Shown: positions 12,278 to 23,865 of the stretch, in pieces
How positions within the stretch are numbered: the first letter of the stretch is position 1
Layout of the letters: the number at the start of each line of letters is the position of its first letter
NCBI RefSeq assembly: GCF_040581485.1
Contig: NC_090128.1
Span: 2,728,001-2,792,000 of the forward strand
Direction: 5' to 3'
DNA from: Linepithema humile
Taxonomy: Eukaryota; Arthropoda; Insecta; Hymenoptera; Formicidae
Length of the DNA stretch: 64,000 nt
Made by a program: the position numbers and the translations under genes
Notes under the pieces: generated by a model
What the model was told of the DNA's origin: nothing
The model's database searches: none
What the model saw: the letters and a program-made list of their open reading frames with translations, nothing else

Positions 12278-14152
12278 GGTGTGTGATAAAAAACACAGCA
12301 ATTACAGCTTTACAATAAAAATAATTATTAGCATTTTTTTGTTTTCAATTATTTATGATATAAAACAAAATATAAACCTAAAATTGTCAGAAATAAGGAA
12401 AGAAGTATAAACCTTTTGAAGAAACTTATAGCCAAGATTGACTAGACCCAGTCCAGTAAATTCAGAGGATGTTGCGTTACTTGCAGAACAAAAAAAGAAA
12501 TCAATCTATAAGAATACAATGTATATTATTATATATAACATATTATTATTTAATTTTAATCAATATTCATTTCAAATAATTTTAGCTGTCAAAATATTTG
12601 TTACCTCTTTCCAAATATCAGAATATCGAACAATATTTGTCAATTGATGAATTATTTTGTCAATATTCTTAGCCTGAAATTTAGTATTTTGAAATTTTGT
12701 CACTTTTCATGCGTATATTGTATACTTTTCCTACCTTATTTTTAACGCTTTCACAAATATGATTTACAGCATAGAGCCTAATTACATATATAAGAAACCG
12801 GACACCAACACCGATAAAAGGTCGTAGAATTTTTTTAATTTGATGTTTCTTCTCCAATATACGATATAAAAAATGACAAAATGATGTTAAGGCTGCAAAA
12901 TACGACGCATGTCAAGAGTGATTTGCATTCCAAATATCACGTTTAATTCACGAGCAATACGGCATAATTCTAAATAAAGATGCCTAACAAAACAAAACAC
13001 GTTTTATTATAAAAACCATATAAACGGTAAGAATCAACAATATATAATTTTTTTATTATTATAATTATAATTAGTATTTTTTGAAATAAATTTTTATAAA
13101 ATGTTATTATTAAATAAATATGAAATCGATGATCAATCCAATGATATGAGTGTATTGATTTACATTGAGGTCCAGAATGTCCGCTTGTAATTATGTCTAT
13201 GCAAAAAATATCCATAAATAATGACAGGTTTTTTCCATACATACTTCAGTTCATGCTCTTCTTTTAACAATAAGCAATGCATATGTTCGTTTGTTTTGTC
13301 AAATCTTGTGCCGATATACCTGTGGAAAGATTCTCTTATGAAATGCATAATACATAGAAAACTTTTAAAATTAATTTAATTAATGAATTTTTTTAATTCT
13401 TATAGCAATTATGCTCGTAAAACAATATATCATAAAATTTTAGAAAAGTGTTAAAGGTTTCGAAAAAAAATACTGAAATTGTTGCTATAGTAATAATTGT
13501 ATTTTTTCAATTACAAAAAAAAATAGTAAAAAATATATCAAATCAATAAACAAAAAAGGATACAATTATGTAAATTTAAGTAGACATGCAGTCATTGGTA
13601 GATAAATAAAATAGCAGATAAATAAATATAGTACAAACCATAACAAAAAGATAAATATTAAGTCCGAGAATATATTAATATGAATACAATAATTGATTAT
13701 ATGAGGTAAAAGAAATCCTCAAGAAACTTGTTTTACAAATTTTAACCACCACATTGTGCTGTAAATATTTATGATAAGAGTATACACAATATCCATCCAA
13801 ATATCACACGTTTTGATAACATATGCAACTTTCGATACGTCTTGGGAGTGCCTAGTTTTTCCAAAGTATCATCCACTACGGCAAGTTTTTCCATGTATAT
13901 TTGAAACATCTAAAATCATATAAATCTTATAAAATTCTATAAATACAGAAAAGTATAATACTGGATGTACCTTTTGATGATAAAAGATTAAAATTGCAGA
14001 CGTAATTGTAATAAATATGTTAATCACCATACTGATTATAATAGTAAGATTGCTCCAAAATAAAATTTCCAGTGACCAAATGGTGAACATATAGAAAAAA
14101 ACACAGCTATAAACAAACCATATTACCAAAGAATATAGAACACTTAAGTATG

Positions 14153-14203
14153 CAATAATATAATAATAATATTTAATAATAATAATATAATAATAATAAT
14201 ATT
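14153..14203. repeat. (AAT)n tract at the deletion scar of copy 3
   Basis: About 50 bp of AAT/ATA repeats lie between the truncated exon 1 of copy 3 and the point where homology to the copy 5 upstream region resumes (near 14203; copy 5 equivalent near 22788). Roughly 330 bp, including the ATG, are missing here. Confidence 0.85.
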
Positions 14204-15283
14204 TCGAACTTATAATGTAATACTGCTAATCAGCTCTTGCGTATTTTTTAATAATGTTTTCTTCTTGATATTGCTATGTATATGTATAATACAGGCTTAC
14301 GAGAATTAATATTTTGTTCCAAATGCATATTATTATAATTTAGCAAGTAATTAAGTTATATGAAAAGTTATTTTGGTAAAAAAAACAAATGCTTATGTTT
14401 ATTGTCATTCTACAAAAAAGTTTTAGCATCTACTTAAATATATTTTACAATTCTTGTGTAATAATAATTCTCTATATGTTTTTATGTTTTCACATTTAAT
14501 TGTTAATACATATTTTAAGACAATTATATGTATTAATTTTATTTATATTATTATGTAACCTTTATAAAACTTTTAAAATTTTTCAAAATTTGATATGGAC
14601 ATTTAATTGTAATTAATATAAAATAACATTGACTAACAATGAAATAAGTTCTTAGCTTTTCGATAATTTTTTTATATCGTTCACTTCCTGCTCTTTTTTT
14701 GTTAGAAATCATCTCAGAAAAAAATTGCTAATAATAAAACAAATGTACAAAATTCCCCCCCAAAAAATGTACATTAAACATCAAATTTTAAATTAATTAC
14801 ATTTTATTCATTTTTATGTTTTATAATTTTCTATCATAACATTTAATAAACTTAGGCTTTTACAATTCACATTTTTTACTGCATTCGAGTAAAATGTACA
14901 TTTTAACATTCCGGATCAGATTTCTTTGATTAAAATACATATAAGATTTTAATACTTTGTAATAAAGAAAATGTAAATGTTAAATTGCTAAGCTTAACAA
15001 TTTTTATATTATAAAATTTTAACGCCTAACAATACAAAATAAAATGTACATTTTCACATAAAACTTATTTAAACATAATTACATTTAAAATTATGCAAAC
15101 ATGATTAGTTTATTAAAAGAGAAAAAAATATTATGGCATAATAAAAATGTTGCAATTTTATATTCTTACATATTTAACTAATACATTAGCTGAACGACAT
15201 TTCACTGATACAATTGCAAGAAATAATTTTGATGCTGCAATTTTAAACCAAACGAGTAGTTTTATAACTTCTATCCTTAAAAG
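14204..15283. other. Spacer between copies 4 and 3
   Basis: AT-rich spacer with no exon, closely similar to 5100-6188 and 22790-23865. It is the same duplicated spacer downstream of the copy 2/4/6 genes. Confidence 0.7.
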
Positions 15284-17244
15284 TTAATCAGCCAATGGTT
15301 GCATATTCAACTGTACCATAATAATAACAAACGTTACAATTGCTGTGAAGAACTGTAAACAACGTATTTATTAATATTTATTAAAAATAAAAACAATATT
15401 TTATTGAGATATATTGTAAACCAAAATAAAATATATGATATTCTACAAGATGTGTGAGAAGAAAAAACAGCAATTACAGCTTTACCTATAATAAAAATAA
15501 TTTTAACATAATTTTTAATTTTTCAATTATTTATAATATAAAACAAAATATAAACATAAAACTGTCAAAAATATCAAAGCAAACATAAACCTTTTGAAGA
15601 AACTTATCCCCAAGATAGAAAAGACCCAATCCAGTAAACTTCAGGGGATGTTGCGTTAAGTGCAAAACGAAGAAATCCATCTATAGGGATAAGATACAAT
15701 ATATAATTATTATACAATTTTAATTGACAAATTTTAACATTTCTCTTAAGTAATTTTAAGTTGTCTAAATTTTTCTTACCTCCTTCCAAATATCAGCATA
15801 TCGAAAAGTATTTGTCGTTTGATGAATTACTTTGCCAATATTGTTAGCCTAAAATTTTGCAACTTGTCTTAAAATTTAGTAATCTTTTATATATTTTATG
15901 CTTTTTTTACCTTATTCTTAACGTTTTCACAAATATGATTTATGGCATAGAGCCTAACGAAATATATAAGGAAGAAAAAACCTAAGCCGATAAGATTTGT
16001 TAGTGATGTCCAGCGATCTAGATGTTTCTGCTCCAATGTACGCCAGAAATAATAACAAACTGATGTTAAGTATCCAAGGTTTAGCACCATTTCAAAAATT
16101 ATTTGTATTCCAAATATCACGTTTAATTTACGAGCAATATGGCATAATTCTAAGTGAAGATGCCTAACAAAAAAAGATACATGCTTTATTATGAAAAACT
16201 ATAAACTATAAGGATTTACAATATATAATTTTTTTATTATTATATATGCGTATATTGATTTACATTAAAGTCCAGAGTGTCCGCTCGTAATTATGTCTAT
16301 GCAAGAAATATCCACGAATAATAACAGATTTCTTCCACACATACTTAAGTCCATGCTCTTCTTTTAACAATAAGCAATGCATATAGTCGTTTATTTTGTC
16401 AAATCTGATGCCGATATACCTGTGTAAAGATTGACTTATAAATTGCATATTACACAACAAACTTTAAGAATTAATTTTAAAATAAATTTTTTTATATCAT
16501 AATTTTGAAAAAACTTTTTAGTTTCATAAAAAATTACTAAAATTGTTACTATAGTAATAATTGCATTTTATTAATTAGAAAAAAAATTACAAAAAATATA
16601 TCAAATGTATAAATAAAAATAGATACAGGTATATGAATAAAGTAGACGTGTGTTAATTAGCAGAATAAATAAATATAGTACAAACCATAATAAAAAGATA
16701 AATATTAACACCGTAAATTCATTAACATGATTGGGATAATTCATTATGAGAAATAATAAAATTCTCCAAGAATCTTTTTGTACAAATTTTAAGCACCATA
16801 TTGTGTCGTAAATATTTTTTATAAGAGCATACACAATGTATCCAATTATCACTCTTTTTGATAACATATGCAATTTTTGATACGTTTTTGGAGTGCCTAG
16901 CTTTTCTAAAGTGTCATCTACTGCGGCAAGTTTCTTCATATACATTTGAAGCTTCTAAAACCATATTGTTACAATTAGATTACTACCGTATTTTTTACGA
17001 CACGAAGTATTTGTGTCAAGTAAAAGCTTTCTCATATGCTAAAAAATTAAGTATATGTAAAAACGACATATTGTTTTGATTAATTAAAGCTAAATTTTTC
17101 TTATAAACTTACAATAAGTATTTCAAATCACTATTTTATATATTTCTAAAAATTACAATATAGTAGTGATAACGTTCACTAGAAACACAATAGTAATCCA
17201 GGAAAAAAATGCATTTATACTTAATTGTGCTTCAGCATAATTAT

Positions 17245-17275
<31 letters not shown>

Positions 17276-18373
17276 GATACAACTGTATTCAAATTATGAA
17301 GGGTTTAAAGAATATTTTTAATTTTATAAAGGAGTTAAGATTCTTTAAAAAATAGATGTAAACTGATGTAAAAAAAATAAAAATTTTTGGTTATATAATA
17401 GATAGTTGATTTATATAATATACATCAATAGACAATTTAATATGTCTAAAAGTTATGATTAGTTTAATGATATTAACTACAGGTTGTCCAAAAAAGAACT
17501 CCGGGGTTTTCTATTAATATTTTTAAATTTATTTTAAAACAGAAAGGTATGTAACATACATATATTATTAAAGTACAAGTTACAAGTTTTATTCCCTGTA
17601 ATGTAACTCAATGTGTGCACCATTTACAGCCTTATAGATATCAAAACGGAATTTCACTTCAGGTCACACTTGGATGATATTCGTAGGAACTGCTTATGTT
17701 ATTCTATGACGCGAATGGTGAAGAACCGATTTTTTCTTGCTACACAATGTCTTTTATGTATCCCCGAAAGAAGAAAGCCATTGGCGTCAAATCAAGACTT
17801 CGCGGTGGTTAAGCAATGACAGCTCATGTGCATATTCATTTTTCTGGCAACTGGTTAGGTTAGATTAGGTTGTTGAGCACAGTCTGCACAACATTTGAAC
17901 TAAAACTTGAATATTATGCTTCACGAATATGCTCAAAAGATTATCCCATGATGATCAAAGTATTTGTGTTAGACACCATGGAATTCTTTTTCGGACATGC
18001 TGTATATATAAAACATGAATATAACATATTTATATGATTAGCATATTTTCTAAGTAGAAAAGTAAAATATTGGGCGTACCTTTTGATGATAAAAAATTAA
18101 AATTGCAGACATAATTGCAGTAAAATTGTTAATTACTATCAGGACAATATTAGCGTTGGTTTGAAATATGATTTTCAATCGAAAAATGGTAAACATATAA
18201 GAAAAGACACAACCATATGCAAACCAGATTGCCAAAAAATATAGAATACTTAAGTATGCAATCCATCTATGAAATCTTGATTCGTTTGGTAATTTTTTGG
18301 GATACACACCTAAACCCACAATAAAACACATAAGAAAAAAAGGACGCAGACCTTGTTGGATAGTAGTAGACAT
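15284..18373 (-). CDS. Gustatory receptor copy 4 (subfamily 1), seven exons, intact
   Basis: Predicted seven-TM gustatory receptor. Exons 5' to 3': 18373-18080, 16954-16686, 16419-16264, 16163-15911, 15848-15780, 15680-15591, 15352-15284, giving 399 aa in frame. It is nearly identical to copy 2 about 9.1 kb to the left and to copy 6 about 8.6 kb to the right. Distinguishing changes: exon 1 has YPKKLPNESRF, exon 3 ends RTLWTLM, and exon 6 starts MDFFVLHLTQ. The initiator block precedes the ATG. Intron 1 (1125 bp) holds the same Tc1/mariner-like remnant and a TA tract. Donor, acceptor and phase are conserved at every junction. Confidence 0.88.
17480..18002 (-). mobile_element. Tc1/mariner-like remnant, intron 1 of copy 4
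   Basis: Orthologous in position and nearly identical to the element at 8394-8916. It has TA-flanked termini CAGGTTGTCC and CAGCATGTCC (minus strand) and the same internal duplication. It was copied together with the gene rather than inserted independently. Confidence 0.7.
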
Positions 18374-18930
18374 GATTATCACTATAGCAAACGAACACTG
18401 AAGGTCTATGTAAATTTATTTGCTGAGTGCATCGCTTCTTTCCTCCTTTTCTCTCCTTTCCCTTGTCACATAATTGCGCCGCATCATAATGATAGTACAT
18501 TTTCTTAATTGTAATATATTTATCGCGACATATTATGCATATTAAAATGATCGATTCTTTCTAATAAATGAAAAGATTCACCGATAACTTGTGCATATTT
18601 CGAACCTAAAAAGAAATATTACTAATCAGTCTTCGCGTATTTTTTAATATTGTTTACTCTTCGACATTGCTATATATATAATACAGGCTTACGTGCATTA
18701 ATATTTTGTTCCATATGCATATTATAAATTTAGCAAATAATTGAGTTATATAAATAGTTATTTTGGCCAAAAAATAAATACCTATGTTTATTGTCATTCT
18801 ACAAAAAGTTTAGTTTCTAATGTATATTTTGTAATTCTTGTGTAATAACAATTCTTTATATGTTTTAAATTTTTACATATGGATGTTAATACATATGTTA
18901 AGAGCATTAAATGTATCAATTTTATGCATA

Positions 18931-18962
<32 letters not shown>

Positions 18963-19149
18963 GCAATCTTCATAAAACTTTACAAATTTTTTCAAATTTA
19001 CTTTGGACAGTCAATAACATTTTCAACAATATTTAATCAATTTGTTAATAGAAAATGACATAGTATGACATAGATATATTGCAAAATTTTGTGTTACTGT
19101 ATAGTTAATAATTATATTACAATCGTTAACTATATTTCGGAATTATGTA

Positions 19150-19220
19150 GTCATACACATGAGTAAAATACATTTGTATTGAAATCACCATGATAGTTAC
19201 AATTGACATGTAGTTTTGAA
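19150..19220 (-). pseudogene. Fossil last exon of a subfamily-2 receptor, orphan 2
   Basis: Near-identical duplicate of the fossil at 10045-10110. It has the same lost acceptor AG (TTCTTCAA) and the same TIMVISIQM core on the minus strand. Confidence 0.75.
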
Positions 19221-19497
19221 GAATATGTTTCTGTTTTATACTTCGTTTTCTATGAAAATCAATGCTGCACTTCCCACTACGGTTGATTAGTTAAAGTTAC
19301 TATATGCTGTGTGCGTTTATTTCGCATATGCATTCCGACGCGTGCCATCCCAATCTAATTAAAGTGATGCACTTATTGAATTTTTAAAATTCTATAACAT
19401 AGCAAAAAATTAATGTAGTGACATGCGATAAAAACCATTCTTCTCAATTCTTATACTGCAAATGTTTGTGCACATTGCACATGCTGTTATCAATATA

Positions 19498-19874
19498 CAG
19501 GTGATTCAAAATAACCTGATGTTCTTGCAATGCCATATTCTTGAGCTAATTCTGAGACGTTTTTTCCTTTTACAAAATTTTGTCCGAAGCTTAGTTTTCG
19601 AGTTCTAATTGAAAATAGTTTGCTACTTACGAGTTCGATACAACGGACAGGCAGGGATGGTGCAATGCGTCATAAGACGATAGTAAACACTTGACAGTGT
19701 CATACGTTGCGCGTCCCTGCCTGCCCGTTGTACCCAACTCGTAAGTTACTACTTATTTTCAATTATAACTCGAAAACTAAGCTTCGGACAAAATTTTGTA
19801 AAAGGAAAAATCGTCTCAGAATTCGCTCAAGAATATGGCATTGCAAGGACATCAGGTTATTTTGAATCACCCTG
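19498..19874. mobile_element. Foldback MITE, copy b
   Basis: A 377-bp full-length version of the foldback element at 10389-10740, with both GC-rich inner arm ends retained (about 19650 and 19720). Termini CAGGTGATTC and GAATCACCCTG, flanked by TA. Confidence 0.8.
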
Positions 19875-20370
19875 TATATGTATCCACGTATGCATGTACA
19901 TTGTCTATGATATTACCTGCATCTATCTATGTATACACAGAAAATATAAAAAGATATTGTGTAACAAGGAGAAATCTAAGATTAAAGTTTTTGTGATTAT
20001 TTTGCAGCAGAAAAGCATGTGTATAACGAGTTTTCCGGTACAAAAACAAAAATCTATATTTCAACATTCTCAAAGATTACTTCTAAAATTTTAATAAAAA
20101 GGTTATGACATAAAATTCTATGGTATAAAAATGAACAAAATGCACATTTTAATAAAAAATTTATTTAAAAATCATTATGTTTAAAATTATCTAAACATGA
20201 TCAGTTTATTAAAGGAAAATATAATATTGTCGCATAATGTAATGATTGCAACTTTATATTACTACACATATAACTTTATATTTATTACATCAGCAAATGA
20301 CGTTTAATTGATACCACTGCAAAAATTTTCATGCCGCAATTCTGAACAAAACAAGTAGTTTTATCAAATT

Positions 20371-22558
20371 CTATATTTCAGGTTTATAACTATCAATCAT
20401 TGATTGTATATTCAACTTTATCATAATAATCACATATGTTGAAATTGATGTGAAAAACTGTAAGAGAACGAATATTTATTAATATTTATGCATGCACGCA
20501 TGAAAATAAAAACGGTCTTTTATTGTGACATATTAAAAACAACAATAAGGTATATAATATATTGCGAGATGTGTGATAAAAAACACAAAAATTACAGCTT
20601 TACAATAAAAATAATTTTTAGCATTTTTTTGTTTTCAATTATTTATGATATAAAACAAAATATAAACCTAAAATTGTCAGAAATAAGGAAAGAAATATAA
20701 ACCTTTTGAAGAAATTTATAGCCAAGATTGACTAAACCCAGTCCAGTAAACTTCAGGGGATGTTGCGTTACTTGCAGAACAAAGAAATCAATCTATAAAA
20801 ATACAATGTATATTATTATATATAACATATTATTATTTAATTTTAATCAATGTTTATTTCAAATAATTTTAGCTGTCAAAATATTTGTTACCTCCTTCCA
20901 AATATCAGAATATCAAACAATATTTGTCAATTGATGAATTATTTTGTCAATATTCTTAGCCTGAAATTTAGTATTTTGAAATTTTGTCACTTTTCATGCG
21001 GATATTGTATGCTTTTCCTACCTTATTTTTAACGCTTTCACAAATATGATTTACAGCATAGAGCCTAATGACATATATAAGAAACCGGACACCAAGACTG
21101 ATAAAAGGTCGTAGAATTTTTTTAATTTGATGTTTCTTCTCCAATATACGATATAAAAAATGACAAAATGATGTTAAGGCTGCAAAATACGACAGCATGT
21201 CAAGAGTGATTTGCATTCCAAATATCACGTTTAATTCACGAGCAATACGGCATAATTCTAAATGAAGATGCCTAACAAAACAAAACACGTTTTATTATAA
21301 AAACCATATAAACGGTAAGAATCAACAATATATAATTTTTTTATTGTTATAATTATAATTAGTATTTTTCAAAATAAATCTTTATAAAATGTTATTATAA
21401 TATTAAATAAATATAAAATCGATGATCAATCCAATGATATGATTGTATTGATTTACATTGAGGTCCAGAATGTCCGTTTGTAATTATGTCTATGCAAGAA
21501 ATATCCATGAATAATGACAGGTTTTTTCCACACATACTTCAGTTCATGCTCTTCTTTTAACAATAAGCAATGCATATGTCCGTTTGTTTTGTCAAATCTT
21601 GTGCCGATATACCTGTGAAAAGATTCTCTTATGAAATGCATAATACATAGAAAACTTTTAAAATTAATTTAATTAATGAATTTTTTAATTCTTATAGCAA
21701 TTATGCTCGTAAAACAATATATCATAAAATTTTAGAAAAGTGGTAAAGGTTTCGAAAAAAAGTACTGAAATTGTTGCTATAGTAATAATTGTATTTTTTC
21801 AATCACAAAAAAAATAGTAAAAAATATATCAAATCAATAAACAAAAAAGGATGCAATTATGTAAATTTAAGTAGACATGCAGTCATTGGTAGATAAATAA
21901 ATTAGCAGATAAATAAATATAGTACAAACCATAACAAAAAGATAAATATTAAGTCCGTGAATATATTAATATGAATACAATGATTGATTATATGAGGTAA
22001 AAGAAATCGCCAAGAAACTTGTTTTACAAATTTTAACCACCACATTGTGCTGTAAATATTTATGATAAGAGTATACACAATATCCATCCAAATATCACAC
22101 GTTTTGATAACATATGCAACTTTCGATACGTCTTGGGAGTGCCTAGTTTTTCCAAAGTATCATCCACTACGGCAAGTTTTTCCATGTATATTGGAAACCT
22201 CTAAAATCATATAAATCATATAAAATTCTATAAATACAGAAAAGTATAATACTGGATGTACCTTTTGATGATAAAAGATTAAAATTGCAGACGTAATTGT
22301 AATAAATATGTTAATCACCATATTGATTATAACAGTAAGATTGCTACAAAATAAGATTTCCAGTGACCAAATGGTGAACATATAGAAAAGAACACAGCTA
22401 TAAACAAACCATATTATCAAAGAATATAGAACACTTAAGTATGCAATCCATCTATAAAATCTTGATTCGTTTGGTTGTTTTATGGGATACACGCCTAAAC
22501 CCAGAATAAAACACGTAAGAAAAAGAGGACGCAGACCTTGTTGGATAGTAGTCGACAT
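20371..22558 (-). pseudogene. Gustatory receptor copy 5, pseudogene (frameshift and nonsense)
   Basis: Full-length exon set 5' to 3': 22558-22262, 22200-21930, 21612-21457, 21271-21022, 20960-20892, 20792-20703, 20457-20371. Exon 1 still has its ATG (MSTTIQQGLRPLFL) and the promoter block. Two disabling changes are seen. A 2-bp insertion in exon 2 near 22080-22083 is shared with copy 3 and absent from copy 8. A CGA to TGA change in exon 5 at 20913-20915 (codon 16 of that exon, R in copies 3 and 8) is private to copy 5. All splice sites remain. Intron 1 is reduced to 61 bp, as in copy 3. Intact copy 8 is the functional counterpart. Confidence 0.9.
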
Positions 22559-22609
22559 GATTATCACTATCGCAAACGAACACTGAAGGTCTGTATCAAT
22601 TTATTTGCT

Positions 22610-23865
22610 GATTGAATCGCTTGTTTTCCTTCTTTTCGCTTTTTTCCTTTGGCACATTATTGCGCCGCAATGATAGTACGTTTACTTAATTGTAATATAT
22701 TCATCGCGGTATTTTTTGCACAATAACATAATCAACTCTTTCTAATAAACGAAAAGATGATTCACCGAAAACTTGTACATATTTCGAACTTATAATGTAA
22801 TACTGCTAATCAGCTTTCGCGTATTTTTTAATAATGTTTTCTTTTTGATATTGCTATGTATATGTATAATACAGGCTTGCAAGAATTAATATTTTGTTCC
22901 AAATGCATATTATTATAATTTAGCAAGTAATTAAGTTATATGAAAAGTTATTTTGGTAAAAAAAACAAATGCTTATGTTTATTGTCATTCTACAAGAAAG
23001 TTTTAGCATCTACTTAAATATATTTTACAATTCTTGTGTAATAATAATTCTCTATATGTTTTTATGTTTTCACATTTAATTGTTAATACATATTTTAAGA
23101 CAATTATATGTATTAATTTTATTTATATTATTATGTAACCTTTATAAAACTTTTAAAATTTTTCAAAATTTGATATGGACATTTAATTGTAATTAATATA
23201 ACATAACATTGACTAACAATGAAATAAGTTCTTAGCTTTTCGATGATTTTTTTATATCGTTCACTTCCTGCTCTTTTTTTGTTAGAAATCATCTCAGAAA
23301 AAAATTGCTAATAATAAAACAAATGTACAAAATTTCCCCCCAAAAAATGTACATTTTAACATCAAATTTTAAATTAATTACATTTTATTCATTTTTATGC
23401 TTTATAATTTTCTATCATAACATTTAATAAACTTAGGCTTTTACAATTCACATTTTTTTACTGCATTCGAGTAAAATGTACATTTTAACATTCCGGATCA
23501 GATTTCTTTGATTAAAATACATATAAGATTTTAATACTTTGTAATAAAGAAAATGTAAATGTTAAATTGCTAGGCTTAACAATTTTTATATTATAAAATT
23601 TTAACGCCTAACAATACAAAATAAAATGTACATTTTCACATAAAACTTATTTAAACATAATTACATTTAAAATTATGCAAACATGATTAGTTTATTAAAA
23701 GAGAAAAAAATATTATGGCATAATAAAAATGTTGCAATTTTATATTCTTACATATTTAACTAATACATTGGCTGAACGACATTTCACTGATACAATTGCA
23801 AGAAATAATTTTGATGCTGCAATTTTAAACCAAACGAGTAGTTTTATAACTTCTATCCTTAAAAG
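22610..23865. other. Spacer between copies 6 and 5
   Basis: AT-rich, with no exon. Nearly identical to 14204-15283 and close to 4936-6188. It includes the portion (about 22610-22788) that is deleted upstream of copy 3. Confidence 0.7.

Larger units (their letters stand above)
11237..14156 (-). pseudogene. Gustatory receptor copy 3, pseudogene with 5' truncation and frameshifts
   Basis: Exon remains 5' to 3': 14156-13971 (truncated), 13909-13639, 13319-13164, 12983-12735, 12673-12605, 12505-12413, 11323-11237. Compared with intact copy 8, four lesions are seen. (1) The first about 45 codons and the promoter are deleted and replaced by an AAT repeat. (2) A 2-bp insertion in exon 2 near 13789-13792 (after RVI.GW) is shared with copy 5. 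(3) A 1-bp deletion lies in exon 4 near 12912. (4) Exon 6 has a 1-bp deletion (near 12461) and a 4-bp insertion (near 12493) that throw the HPLKF region out of frame. Exon 7 is still open (TYVIIMIQL, tail SMIDSYKPEI). Intron 1 is only 61 bp. Intron 6 carries a complex insertion of about 840 bp. It cannot encode a working receptor. Confidence 0.9.
18426..20370. other. Spacer between copy 5 pseudogene and copy 4
   Basis: Same composition as 9339-11236: upstream flank of copy 4, a TA microsatellite (about 18930-18961), orphan exon 7 (about 19150-19220) and the foldback element at 19498-19874. No functional gene is seen. Confidence 0.7.
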
